Assembly: GCA_950022295.1 (NCBI GenBank)
Contig: OX465598.1
Coordinates: 119,271,001 to 119,335,000 of the forward strand
Origin: Bromus sterilis
Taxonomy: Eukaryota > Streptophyta > Magnoliopsida > Poales > Poaceae
Length of the DNA stretch: 64,000 nucleotides
Reading direction: 5' to 3'
Part shown: one piece after another, positions 1 to 11,293 of the stretch
How the letters are laid out: each line of letters opens with the position of its first letter
Numbering within the stretch: position 1 is the stretch's first letter
Made by a program: the position numbers and the translations under genes
The notes under the pieces: model-generated
Databases searched by the model: none
What the model saw: the letters and a program-made list of their open reading frames with translations, nothing else
Told to the model about the DNA's origin: nothing

Positions 1-763
1 TTATTTACTTGTAATTTATTCATCTCTCTAGAAAGAGCCTCTTTATAAGAAGCTATCGACCATGAGGATTTTACCCTTCTTGCCTTTGTAATGAATAGAT
101 AAAGATGGAAACCTGAAAACCCATAGTATTAGCTTTTATCAAAACCAATGCAAATTCATACTTCATGAGCCTTGAGGTTGAGAATGGCCAAATGGTTAAC
201 TTGTACAAGTTTATTAGATGTGTTTGATTCACAGTGAGTGAGTGTGATATGTTTGGATGTTCCATCAATGAATTTGTTTTTTAATTTGCGAATAAAAGTG
301 TGAACCTTTCGATCTCATACGTAACCTTATTTTCCTTGTTTCATACATTAAAGAAGTTGTTTTGTGATGGCATGTGGCCATTTAAATTACTTCATGAAAC
401 CCATCGTGATTAATCAGTAATGTCGTACCTAAGAACATTTTGTATGGATTGTTTTCCCAGCCAACCTCTATGGTTTGATTACTTATGAAAGTTGATGGGT
501 AAATGTAGAATACTATGTTGGACTAAATGAATATGCATTTCAGCTGCTTCACATTTTGGTTCCCTTTTCTTCCTTTTTGTTTTTAGTGAAGTGCCTTGGC
601 ATAAATGTAAGATTGTTGTCTTGGTAAATCATTCTATTTGCTTTTGATCCATATATATTATGTATTGTGTTATAATGATCCATGGATTACATTTGATATA
701 ATGCTTGGTTATATAGCATTGGAAATTGCTGGTTTTGGTACACTGCATTTCCACGTGCAGTTC
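1..763. other. AT-rich sequence, no recognised gene or element
   Basis: No coding sequence, LTR terminus, primer-binding site or transposon protein motif is visible on either strand. The longest open frames are about 65 codons and resemble nothing known to me. It could be the older background into which the copia element landed, an intron, or a decayed element. Confidence 0.5.
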
Positions 764-1036
764 ATAATTTAGGTTGATCAATTATTGGTTTGGTTGATAA
801 TTTAGCATTTGACAAGAATGATTGGGTTCTGAAAATTCAAGTTATTTATACGATTATATGCTTTCAACTAAGACTTTGTGCCATTTGGTGCAACGGGTTA
901 TAATTTAGGTTGATCAATTGTTGGTTTGGTTGATAATTTAGCATTTGACAAGAATGATTGGGTTCTGAAAATGCAAGTTATTTCTACGATTACATGGTTT
1001 CAACTGGGTCTTTGCGCCATTTGGCGCAACGGGTTA
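764..1036. repeat. 136-bp tandem duplication, two copies
   Basis: The segment starting ATAATTTAGGTTGATCA at 764 is repeated starting at 900, a period of 136 bp. Both copies end in CAACGGGTTAT. The copies differ at roughly ten positions by eye, some of them in pairs (TTTGTGCCATTTGGTGC against TTTGCGCCATTTGGCGC), so the duplication is not very recent. Nothing suggests it is coding. Confidence 0.85.
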
Positions 1037-1234
1037 TCTAGTATACTTCAAAACCGCCAATTAAGATGTGGGTGGTAAAGAAGAATTGGCAATCATAAAT
1101 TTTGCAGATCATACGCCCAGGACAATAACATTTGAGCCAGTTGAAGGAAACTTATATATTTTGGTTTCATAGAATCAATCCTGAGAAACATCCTGAGGAA
1201 CCATAAATTCTTCAAACTGAGACTGGCTCATAAC
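1037..1234. other. Spacer holding the broken left edge of the copia element
   Basis: Between the tandem repeat and the first recognisable pol codons lies about 200 bp with no LTR, no primer-binding site and no gag. From about 1180 the sequence carries CCTGAG/GAGGAA words like those elsewhere in the copia element. The truncation point therefore probably lies between about 1100 and 1200, but I cannot place it exactly. Confidence 0.4.
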
Positions 1235-4200
1235 TTGATGTACGAGATACTAATACCTTTGCAGGGAAAGACTGAATGGGTGATGGACAGTGGATGCAAA
1301 AATCACATGACTGATGACAGAAGTCTTCTCATGGAATCATCTCTGAGTCCTTCAAATAAAACCATCACCTTCGTTGATAAAGGTAAAATTAAGGTATTGG
1401 GTTTCGGCAGAGTTGCTATCTCTCGAGACCAACATATTGACAAAGTCATGCTTGTCGAATCCCTCGGGTATAACCTGATGTCTGTGTCTATACTATGCGA
1501 TCTTGACCTCGTTCTTTTCGAAAAATATGGCTGTGTTATTTATATGGTTAGCGATAACTCCATTGTCTTTCAAGGAGTTAGGAAAGGTGACCTGTATATT
1601 GTAGATTTTTCTGAAGGTCCTCATGTTGCCACTTGCCTCATGGCTCGAGCTTCAGAGTGCTGGCTATGGCATCGAAGACTTGGTCACGCTGGAATGAGGA
1701 ACCTCCAAAAACTGGTTCTGAAGAAACATGTCCTCCAGATTGAGGAAATTAGATTCTCCAAGGACCAGCTATGTGGTGCTTGTGAAGCTGGAAAGATGAC
1801 CAAAGCCAAGCATCCAGCGAAAACCATCATGACTACTAAAGACCTCTGGAATTACTTCATATGGATCTATTCGGTCCTCCAAAGTACTCAAGCTTTGGAG
1901 GAAGTATGTATGGTCTTTTTATTGTTGATGACTTCTCACGATACACTTGGGTGCATTTTCTTCTTTATAAGTCAGAAACTCCAGCAATCTTCAAGCGCTT
2001 CACCCAGCGAGTCATGAACAACTACAACCTAAAGATCAAGCACATTGGAAGTGACAACGGCACTGAGTTCAAGAACATCAATGTGGAAGAATTCCTCGAC
2101 GACTTGGGCATCACTCATGAGTTCTCAGCGCCTTACACTCCTCAGCAAAATGGAGTTGTTGAGAGGAAGATCCAGAATCTCATAGAGATGGCTCGAACGA
2201 TGCTGGATGACTACAACACACCGCTCATTTGATGGGCTGAAGCAATCAACACTGCATGCCACATCGTCAATCGAGTGTATCTTCACAAGTTCTTCCAGAA
2301 AACATCATATGAGCTAATGGTCGGTACAAAACCCAACATGAGTTACTTCAAAGTATTCGGTGCACCATGTTGGATTTGTGATCCTTATCACCAGTCCAAA
2401 TTTGCACCCAAAGCATGTGAGGGTTTCATTCTTGGTTACGGTATCAACTCGCACACCTACAGAGTCTACAATATTAGTCATCATAAAATTGTTGAGACTA
2501 TAGATGTGCGGTTTGATGAATCTGACGGCTCGCAAAGAGAGCACCTGCCACCTGATCTAGATGAAGCCCCACCTGAAGAACAGATAAATAAGATGGGTGT
2601 TGGCGATATCATACCCGTGGACCATCTTGAATAAACGTAGATACCTCCTGCTCCTGAAGAATATCCAAATCCTGATGCAAATAATCCTGATGACGATCCT
2701 GATCCTGAGGCTCCTGAGACCCCTGAAGCACCTGAAGCTGATGCTAATGAATCTGATGACAGTGATAACGATGCGCCTCAAGATCATCAACCTCGTCTTC
2801 CTCGCGTGGCGAATGAAGTTCAAGTGGACAGAATCCTCGCCGACGTCAATCTACCAGGTCCTCTCACTCGTGCAAGAGCTAACCGTATAGCTAACTTCTA
2901 TGGGCATTTCTCGTCTGTGTCAATTTTAGAGCCCACCAAAGTCACTGAGGCATTCCAAGAAGCGGAATGGATTCAGGCGATGCAAGGCGAACTTCTTCAG
3001 TTCAAACTGAATGATGTCTGGGAACTAGTCAAACGTCCTGATCCTCGAGTTCACAATGTCATCGGCACGAAGTGGATCTACCGCAACAAACTCGATGAAG
3101 ATGGACAAGTCATCAGAAACAAAGCTCTTCTTGTAGCACAAGGACACACACAAGTAGAGGGGATCGACTTCGGTGAAACCTTCGCTCCTGTTGCTAGACT
3201 TGAGTCTATTCGTATCATGCTTGCATTTGCTAATCATCATAATATCAAGTTATATCAAATGGATATGGAAAGTGCATTCCTCAATGGTAATATCGAGGAA
3301 GAAGTATATGTTGCTCAACCCCTAGGTTTTGAAGACTCGAAGAATCCTGATATGGTGTACAGATTGAAGAAAGCTCTCTATGGACTGAAGCAAGCCCCTC
3401 GGGCTTGGTATGACACAATAAGGGATTTCCTCATCAGCAAGGGCTTCAAATCTGGTTCCCTCGATCCAACTCTTTTCACTAAGCGATATGATGATGCACT
3501 ATTCATATGTCAAATCTATGTTGATGACATTATATTTGGAAGCACTAACAAAAAATACAGTGAAGAATTTGCATTCTTGATGAGTGAACAGTATCATATG
3601 TCCATGATGGGCGAACTGAAGTTCTTCTTAAGGCTTCAAATTCGTCAACAACGAAACGACATCTTCATTCTCAGGAGAAGTACCGCAAGGAGTGCCTGAA
3701 GAAATTCGGGATGCAAGACTGGAAGGGCATCAAGACACCGATGCCTACAAATGGACAACTCGGCCCTGATGAAAATGGCAAGGACTACGATCAAAAGGTA
3801 TACCGCTCCATGATAGGTTCTCTGATATATCTATGTGCATCTAGGCCTGATATTATGTTGAGCGTTTGCATGTGTACCTGATTCCAAGCGGCACCTAAGG
3901 AATCTCATCACCAAGTGGTGAAACGAATTCTTCGATATTTGGCCCACACCCCGTCGCTAGGCTTATGGTATCCAAAAGGCACACAGCTGGACCTCGTTGG
4001 GTACTTAGACTCAGATTATGCTGGAGATCGAGTGGATCGGAAGTCTACCTCAGGAACATGCCATTTCCTCGGACGCTCTCTGGTGTGTTGGTCATCGAAG
4101 AAGCAAAACTGTGTCTCCCTCTCCACTGTTGAAGCTGAATACATCGCTGCTGGTGCAAGCTGCTCACTTTTGGATGAAGCAAACTCTGGAGGACTACGAC

Positions 4201-4463
4201 ATCAACCTGAAGAAAGTACGACTACTGTGTGACAATGAGAGCGCCATCAAGATCTCTCAGAATCCAGTACATCACTCGAGGACGAAGCACATTGAGATTC
4301 GATATCACTTTCTTTGAGATCATGTGTTGAAGGAAGACATCGTCATCAGCCACGTGAAGACTGAAGACCAACTTGCTGATATATTCACTAAGCCTTTGGA
4401 TGAGAATCGTTTTAGCACTCTGAGGTGTGAGCTAAATATATTAGATTCCTCAAACGTCCAGTG
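1235..4463 (+). pseudogene. pol: Broken copia pol: protease, integrase, RT, RNase H
   Basis: In the family this polyprotein carries the enzymes for reverse transcription and integration. Domains in order: protease signature DSGC followed by NHM near 1286; GAG-pre-integrase LWHRRLGHA with CxxC partner near 1670-1790; integrase core with MDLFGP (1861), SDNGTEF (about 2050) and NGVVERK (about 2150); a Pro/Glu/Asp-rich linker (about 2640-2800); RT with FAPVARLESIR (about 3180), YQMDMESAFLNG (about 3250) and catalytic YVDD (about 3520); RNase H with DSDYAGD and AEYIAA, then CDNESAIKIS (about 4230). Breaks: frameshifts near 1842, 3670 and 4165; stops at 2230, 2632, 2638, about 3879 and 4315. Several stops fit CAG to TAG or CGA to TGA. 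No gag precedes it. Confidence 0.93.
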
Positions 4464-5075
4464 AATGGACACACATCCTAACGCTTAAACAATATTGAAG
4501 AATCCTGATGTACAACACACGATGCGTCGTACTCCTCAACTCATGAGGAACTACCTTGCTAAGTGTGAAGAAATTAACGTGGAATTGACTCAAGATCCAT
4601 ACGACAATGGTATGGCATCAAGTGTCTTATTCCCTATAAGGTGGGCAGCGCCACCGCCCAAATTCCTCAGAAATCGTTGATCCTCAGTTTTCTCATTTGA
4701 GTCTTCATCCCGATGATTAATGTTTTGTCCTCAACAGCGTTCACCTATAGTTCTCGTTCTTCAGCATTTGCCTCTTCATCTAGGTGAACGTGATCGGACC
4801 CGTCCCTTTGTGCTCACTTATCCATTCTCTCTATCTCATATGCGTTCATTTGGGACTCTTGTATTCCTCAACCTGAGGCTCTTGTTTTACTCCTCAATCT
4901 TCTTACTGTCCTCAGTTTCCCAACATTGAGGATTATTAGTTACGATTCTTTTCCCTTAACTGTTGAGATTTTACCGCACGTCATGCTTATCCATCATTAC
5001 GATAACCACTGAGAACCCGAACCGTCAGGGGCAATCTCGTCCACAAAAATTGCAACCCCTCAACTTTTACCCCTC
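4464..5075 (+). other. Spacer between pol and the second ORF of S
   Basis: After the pol stop at about 4461 there is roughly 600 bp without a recognisable protein. A 61-codon open frame at 4495-4680 has no known motif and I do not call it a gene. The sequence is full of CCTCAG and CTGAGG words, as in the rest of the element. It ends at a TATA box. Confidence 0.6.
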
Positions 5076-5083
5076 TATAAATA
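5076..5083 (+). promoter_or_regulatory. Candidate internal TATA box upstream of the second ORF
   Basis: TATAAATA sits in CTCTATAAATAGCC, and the same core TATAAATAGCC occurs in the LTR promoter at 10146. Downstream come a C-rich tract and an alternating CT tract (5118-5130), typical of plant 5' leaders. The next long open frame starts about 370 bp further on. This is consistent with a separate mRNA for the second ORF. Promoter activity is inferred from sequence only. Confidence 0.5.
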
Positions 5084-5236
5084 GCCACCCACCCGCGGTC
5101 ATTCCCCCCCCACATCTCCTCTCTCTCTCTCGCGCCGACGCCCCTGAGCTCCTCAAGATCTCATGCTATCGTCGCCGGAGTTCACCGTCCCCGGGGAAGA
5201 CTGACTCGTGGTTCCTCAGCATTCTCCTTAGTTCTG

Positions 5237-5440
5237 GTATGCTTGTGTCTCAGTTACTTGTTCCTCAGTACTGTCGCTTCTTCAAGATTCTTCCCGTTTC
5301 TTCATGCCACTACATTCCTCAACAGTATTGCAAGCTTTCTGAGACCTATTCCTATGCCTCATTACTTTGCTTTCCTCAGCCTATTCCTCATGAACTCATA
5401 TAACCGTACCCACTTCCCTCGCAACTTAATTCTGTCACAG
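5237..5440 (+). other. Predicted 5'-leader intron of the second ORF
   Basis: A donor-like CTG|GTATGC lies at 5236/5237 and an acceptor-like ATTCTGTCACAG|GT at 5440/5441, enclosing 204 nt with a T-rich run. The first ATG after the acceptor (5445) opens the long second-ORF frame. Removing the segment would join a short TATA-driven leader to that ATG. No transcript evidence is available, and the choice of donor is the weaker part. Confidence 0.35.
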
Positions 5441-5444
5441 GTAC

Positions 5445-8400
5445 ATGTCTGCTGAGGAATCGTATGGTTCTCATAGTCTCACTTCATTTGCAGCTTAGCT
5501 CGAACGTACAATTCCTCAGTCTCCTCAACTGAAGAAAATGTCTCATCGTCGCAAACTCACTGATACTGCAAAAGATTTGCCTCCTGAGCTATATGAGTAG
5601 CTGAAGACTCCAGAACGTGAAATTGCTGGTGAACGAAAGAAAAGGGTTCAGAAAATCACGCGGGAGTGGGCCAAACGTTGGGCTGCTTACCAATGGATCA
5701 ATCCTCAGCATGAGGAATCATTCGCGGTCAATCCGCCCCCGAAGACTTTGAGCATCAAAGCTCGCCCTCCCCCTGAACCAGGGGTCACTCCTGATCCTAC
5801 CACCTTGAAGACCCCTGATGATTTTCCTGATGCTTCTCAACACTATCTCAAGCGAACGACTCATCTTGCACATGGTCTGGCCCGTGACTTGGCTGCCTCA
5901 GTATAGATTCCACCTCAGGCGGCGGCTCGACCTCAGCCTCAGCCACAGCCTCCTGCTCATCATCGCAGAAAAACTCCAGGCATCAAACCATCCAAGAAAT
6001 CCTCAGTCAAGCCTGATTCTCCAGCCTCTTCCTGCCAACGAACTGTTGGTGCTGCTCCTGCTTCAAGATTTCGCACTGATGAATCCGGCAGTGCACCTGA
6101 GGCATCAACCACAATGTTTCAGCCTGAGCTGAAGACGAAGACTGTTCTCCAACGAGGGCCTAGGCCCTCACCAAAGAAAACAACCATGCGTGGTGGCATT
6201 CATCAGACTAACTTCAGCTCTGATGACGAAGATGAGTTTGAAGATTTGGCCGGTTTTGTGGCCACTTAGGAACAAAAGATTGAGTATGTGCATGCTGCAT
6301 CCAGACGCAAAGCTGAGGCCACGAGTTCTGAAATCCCACTCCTCCTTGATCCCAAGAAGATCTTGGAATATATTGAAATTTGGTCTGTCAAGCCTGATAC
6401 TCCTCTTGATGATTTGGACATACCTAAAGACATCAAGTTCTACATTCAACAGTTCGTCATCAATGAGATACATCAATGCGATCTTCAGAAACAGTTGAAG
6501 GCTCAACTGAAGAAAGTCCACAGTGACTTCAAAAAGAAACCCGTCACAGACGTTACTCCTCAGGAATTCCTCGATTATCAATGTGAGGTTCAACGACTCA
6601 CTATTGAATATAAGGCCAAATGTGCTTACATTGGCAAGTCCAAAGAACGGATGCCAAGGCAGATGAACAACTTAATGAAGATTCGGCATCCAGCTTCTTT
6701 AGTACCTCCTGCTGCCCAAGCTCAATCTGATGCAGTACCTGAGGATTCCACCCAAGGACACAAGCGCATGCCTGATGCCCCACCATCCACTCCACCTGCA
6801 GCAAAGAAGCCCATGCTAGAAACCACAAGTGAGGATCCCATTGATGCTACGCCGCTATCATCTACTCCTCCGGCATCAAAGGCAGCTGATTCCACAATTC
6901 CATCAAACACTGCTTCAACTCCACCTACCAATACTCAGCGCAGCATCATTGTCTTCACCCCACCATCCAAGGTTCTTGCCTCAACTGCTGCTACACCCAT
7001 TGTTCCAACGCCTCAATTTCCACCTCCACCAATCATCACTGAACTTGAGGACATGGATGTTGACATTGATGATACTGGAACTCCTCGTGTTCTGGATGAG
7101 GAATACAAGCTGGAGAACTCCCCCACTCATACCATCTTCTCGCTTGAGCCTCACTCCCCTACTGTTACTGAGGTGCTTCCTGATACCTCTCATCAGTCTG
7201 AAGATTCAGTTGGCGCGTCCTCGTCTTCCTCTGACACTAAAGAACCGGAAGCCACCAGTGCTCCTCACGATGCTGATGATGACACTGATACTGCAGCTAC
7301 TACCACTGCTGATCCTGAGAATGCTCCCCCCTCTCCTGAGACTGAAGTCGAACAGAGCACCAATGCTGAACCTGATGCTGCACCGGACTGCTCTGCGGAT
7401 CCTCAAGTTACATCTCCATTATCCCCACATACATCACCGAAACCTGGCCCTGATACTACTGCTCAAGCCAATGCTCCTCAAGCGTCGACTCACTCCTCTT
7501 CTGCTTCACCAGCTCCTCAGGAGAACGTCTCAGCTCTTTCTCTCTGTCCAAAGCAGAAGAAGCCATTCTATCGCAATCTTGAAGCTGATGCTCGACCCAC
7601 CTTCAACACTGATGCATTCTTCAATGCCATGAGCTTCTTTCAGGCTGGGATCCAGAATCCGTATCATTCTCCTCCGCCAAGCAAGCTACTGAGGTTCTGG
7701 ACGGCTACTTGAAAGAACTACTATTCCTCAGTTCTGTACATGGAAAAAAGGTTTTTCCTCATAAACACATTCCTCATATGGATATGGAGGCCATTCCTTG
7801 CTTCAACAACGTGCTGCAGGACTTGTTTCATGCCAAGTTGCTCCAGTTATGCTCTGAGTGCATTCATTGGAACGAAGAAATTGTGCTTCAGTTTTATGCA
7901 ACGCTATATGTCTCAGGGGACCCCAAAGACATCAACACTTGGGTGCTTGAATGGATGACTCAAAATCAGCACTACACTGCATCAGTGCCTGAGATCGTTG
8001 AAATTCTTCAGCTACCTACATGTGACGCTTCAGTTCCCAGCACATACGGTGCTCCACTCCTCAGGGATGATCTGATGAATATGCTGATGAAGGCTCAAGC
8101 CCCTGAACCCCGCCCCGGACCAAGTTCCTCGTTTCTGAGCTTCAGTATCTTCCCAACACAATGTACAGAATATTGTCCAAGTCCTTCTGCCCCATCAAAG
8201 GTTATGAATCAACTGCTGAAGAAGTTGTGGGCGTCATGAAGAACATTCTTTACAGCCTCTGCATGTCTGCTCCCATTAATGTCTCAGACTTCTTCTTCAG
8301 GACTTTGGTGGATGCTGCTCAGAATCCTCATATTCTGAAGCCATACGCACCATGGATTATGAAGCTCATCTGCACCAAGACTGGATCAACTTCAAGCCTG

Positions 8401-8996
8401 ATCAGGCTAATCATCGCACTTATGTTCCTCCAGTTGAAGTGCTTCAACATACAATTGACTCCAATGCCAAGGGCAAAGCTCCTTTCTATGAGGAAGTACT
8501 TCTTCAGGATTCTCTTGGTGGCAACATTCGCTAGCCTCAGTCTCGCACCACTCATGAGGAACGAACACATGCCTCAACTGAGGAAACCACTCAAGCTCGC
8601 ATCATGACTGATCGTGAGCTCCTCATCAGTTTTCATCAGAAAGTGGATCGCAATCATGACTGGACAAAGCGTCAAATTGGCGACATCCTCAGCTACATGG
8701 CACAGATGCATACTACTCAGAAGAAAGTTTATCAGTATGCTCATCATACATATCAGCGACTTGGTACTCTTTTGAATGAAGTTATTACACCTGAAGATCT
8801 CGCCAAGATTGGCCTCAAACAACCTCAGCTTCCTGAGATTCGGCCTCCTCGTCAATTCACCAAGAGCAAGACACCACCTCTGGCGATGGACTCCTTTTCT
8901 TCAGCCCAAGAATTCTCCCCTGAAGAAGTTGAAGACACATCGACTTATCCTCACACAACAACGACGTGCCTTCGACCTGATTCTCCTCAGCCCTGA
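5445..8996 (+). pseudogene. Broken second ORF of the Sirevirus (env-like / plant transposon protein)
   Basis: Function unproven; in Sireviruses this position holds an additional, sometimes called env-like, ORF. Frame 5445-7712 encodes a basic N-terminus, a low-complexity Pro/Ser/Thr/Ala- and acid-rich middle (about 6660-7560), then a conserved-looking block with WNEEIVLQFYATLYV (about 7870) and NTWVLEWMT (about 7935). The block continues in two further frames (7709-8160, 8161-8350) and ends in the first frame (8352-8996) with a Gln/His-rich, probably helical tail. I recognise the block as like the putative plant transposon protein domain found in grass repeats. I see no clear signal peptide or membrane anchor. 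Breaks: five in-frame TAG codons (near 5496, 5598, 5904, 6267, 8532), all explicable as CAG to TAG, plus three frameshifts. Confidence 0.75.
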
Positions 8997-9283
8997 GGCA
9001 CCACCTTTGGGACGTTAGCTGTAGCCTCTCCTTTTTGTTCATTTAGTCTTCAAGCGGGTTTTCATGGGGGTTACTTAGTTACAACTCTCGTTCTTCAGAC
9101 CATTTTTTTGAAATGAGTTGTGTACTGATATTTTGTGTGGTTGTCTGATACTTTTAAGTTACCTCATGGTATTCCTCAAGTTTATCTATTACTCATGATA
9201 TTCCTCAGCAACCACCTTACTCAGTGCAATTTCTGATTTCTCAATTATTCCAGATTATGCACTATTTCAAATAATCCGAGATA

Positions 9284-9475
9284 TAGGGGGAGCTCCTCAT
9301 GTTTTTCAAAAATATTATACAAAATCTTCAAAACATGCATATCCTCAGGGGGGAGCTTCTCTATATCCGGAAACAATGAATTATTTTCTTCAAGCTTTTA
9401 ATTACTCAAAATTACTTATTTTATCCCGTTGAAGCTTTAACCTGATTGTCATCAAATCACCAAAAAGGGGGAGAT
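9284..9475 (+). other. Three polypurine tracts before the 3' LTR of S
   Basis: Plus-strand priming tracts in the family. The proximal one, AAAAAGGGGGAGAT (9462-9475), abuts the LTR and should be the functional site. Two similar runs lie upstream: AGGGGGAGC at 9285 and AGGGGGGAGC at 9347. The two distal tracts are each followed by GAGCT and a CT-rich stretch, as if duplicated. Multiple tracts are a reported Sirevirus trait. Confidence 0.75.
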
Positions 9476-10886
9476 TGTAAGTGCATCTAGTGCCCCCTTT
9501 GAGGTTTTGGAGTATTTGATGAAAAAACAGTTAAGGGACTGATGTGTTTGTGAGTATACACAGGAGAACAGTCCCTGAAGTAGAGGTTAACCATCGTTGT
9601 CGACCCCCAAAAATGTTGAGGAACATTGGAGAAATTGGGGTGTTTCCTGAAGACTGGCGAGGCACGAAATCCTGAGGAAACAGGATCCTGAAACATTCCG
9701 CTGAAGCTGAAGAAGTGACAGATCCTGAGGAAGTTTGCGCTGGAGACGAAGTTGAAGCGTAGTCTTCGCTAAGACTTTTTATACTTCTTGAGTCGTAGTA
9801 AAACACCACACTGTTGGAGGGGTTGAGGAAAATGAGTTCTGTATTTCTGAGGAAGTGCTCAATTAGAAATCCTGAATAAAACCCAGAGAAATCTCCTGCA
9901 ATAGAAGTTCAATTCCTCGGGTGTCCGAGGCGATGTTCTTCAGGACACTGAGGAATTTGTCTTCAGTTGAGGAGTCAGGAAAACTGTCAGTGTAGTTCGT
10001 CTGAAGAAAATGAGAGAGTGTTCCGACCGTGTCACGTGTCACGTGGAGAGCGCTGTTCCTGTCCATCCAACGGTCCGAAGGGTGGGCATAAAAGTAATTT
10101 CATGCATGGGCATTTATGTCCTTTCACCTGGGGTTTCTCCCCGGCTATAAATAGCCGCCCCAGCCACATTTGTGGGCTGGCTGCTCCGAGAGAAAAACTG
10201 ACACTTGTCATTTGAGAGCAACCCATCTCTGAAGAAACTGAATAACCTAAGTGAGGAAAACCACCAGCCTGAGTAGTTGAGCATTTATGAGGAAGTCAGT
10301 TCGAGTGATCCGAAGCTTTTTACTCTTGAAGACTGTGACCTTCCAGCCAGTGTAGAATTCATCGTTCTGAGGAAGTCAAGATGCAATTGTGACTTACCTG
10401 AGGGAACGGAGTCTGTGAAGGTTTCAGGAGTCTACCTTGAAGACTCACCTGAGTAATTGGACGGAGTCTGAGGACTTTAGTTCAAGGAGAATAAGGTGAA
10501 GACTATGTCTTCTGAGTTCAATCTCAGCCTCTTCAACCAGATGTAGAGTTGTCACAACAACTCGAACTGGTTCATCAAGTGTGTGTCTTCAGTGCCCTGG
10601 TGCTATTTCTTCAACCTCAGCTTTTATGTTTAAGCACTGATGACTTGTCCTGATGCCTCTCTTTCTTAGTTTACTCTGGTCTCATTCCTCAGTTCTCGCA
10701 TTGGTCATACTTTAGCTCTGCAATAGGTTGATTTACATTCATGTCTGCATTTTAGTAACACCTCTGTGCTTCTTCGAGTTTTAGTTTCCTCAATTTCTTA
10801 TTCTCTCAGTCCTAAGGAAATCGAAATTCCTCAAGATATTTGAAAATCTCCCATTCACCCCCTCTGGTCGATATACTGCACTTTCA
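9476..10886 (+). repeat. 3' LTR of Sirevirus element S (1411 bp)
   Basis: The LTR begins TGTAAGTGCATCTAGTGCC directly after the polypurine tract and ends GCACTTTCA. The ends form an imperfect inverted pair (TGTAAGTGC / GCACTTTCA). The terminal stretch CATTCACCCCCTCTGGTCG (from about 10852) is typical of grass Sirevirus LTR ends. A TATA box at 10146 divides U3 from R. It contains many CCTGAGGAA and TGAAGAC words. No 5' partner is in the window, so insertion age cannot be estimated here. Confidence 0.9.
10146..10153 (+). promoter_or_regulatory. TATA box of the S LTR
   Basis: TATAAATA lies in GGCTATAAATAGCCGCCCC, about 670 bp into the LTR. GGCTAT.AATAGCC is itself a near palindrome around the box. 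Transcription would start about 30 bp downstream, near 10180. This is the position and form expected of a copia LTR promoter. Confidence 0.7.
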
Positions 10887-11293
10887 ATGAGCATCTTGAG
10901 CCAGCCACCACCCATGGAAAATATGTCTATTCTCGAAATGGCCGACGCAAAGGATTCAAGAATGTGACACAGACAAGCTTGAGACACCCCGAGGATAGTA
11001 CAAATCATGTCAGCAGTCAACCAATGGAAAGACACCTCGCTATCCTGCAAGTCAACAGACGTGAGGATGGGAGTACAGGAAAGGATCGGATATATAAAGG
11101 AAGTTATTAAGCCAAAAATATGGATAGGGTGAAGTAAGCCCCCTGAGCCAGAATATCTTGGATGCTACCGAGGGGGCATTTTGCGGTAAAAGGGAAACCC
11201 TAGAAGCAATGTGTTTCCTTAGGACAGTATATTTCCAATAGTTCCCCGAGCAACCAAATCTCGAGGACGAGATTTTTCTAAGGGGGGTAGGTT
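10887..11293 (+). other. 3' internal tail and polypurine tract of gypsy element G
   Basis: This segment joins the copia LTR on its left to the G LTR on its right. It ends with AATCTCGAGGACGAGATT (about 11259-11276) and AAGGGGGGTAG (11280-11290), the pol-terminus and polypurine arrangement seen at the 3' end of many grass gypsy elements. The upstream 370 bp has no recognisable protein motif. The element may have been non-coding here, or S may have inserted into its 3' untranslated part. Confidence 0.7.

Larger units (their letters stand above)
1235..10886 (+). mobile_element. 5'-truncated Ty1/copia retrotransposon, Sirevirus (SIRE/Maximus-like) type (element S)
   Basis: Order of parts: protease, integrase, reverse transcriptase, RNase H, a long second ORF, polypurine tracts, 3' LTR. 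The integrase-before-RT order defines Ty1/copia. A long extra ORF between pol and the 3' LTR plus several polypurine tracts is characteristic of Sireviruses. The 5' LTR, primer-binding site and gag are absent. The 3' LTR ends at 10886 and is followed by the internal tail of gypsy element G, with ATGAG (10887-10891) as the candidate 3' target duplication. Its partner cannot be checked because the left end is lost. The element cannot be autonomous. Confidence 0.88.

Noticed and set aside
6829..7632. 267-codon frame overlapping the second ORF of S
   Set aside because: It is a Leu/Pro-rich shadow of the low-complexity region in another frame. The frame starting at 5445 links to the conserved block.
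10887..11050. Possible gene fragment on the minus strand (86-codon frame at 10790-11050)
   Set aside because: The frame crosses the LTR boundary of S into G, so it is an artefact of the junction.
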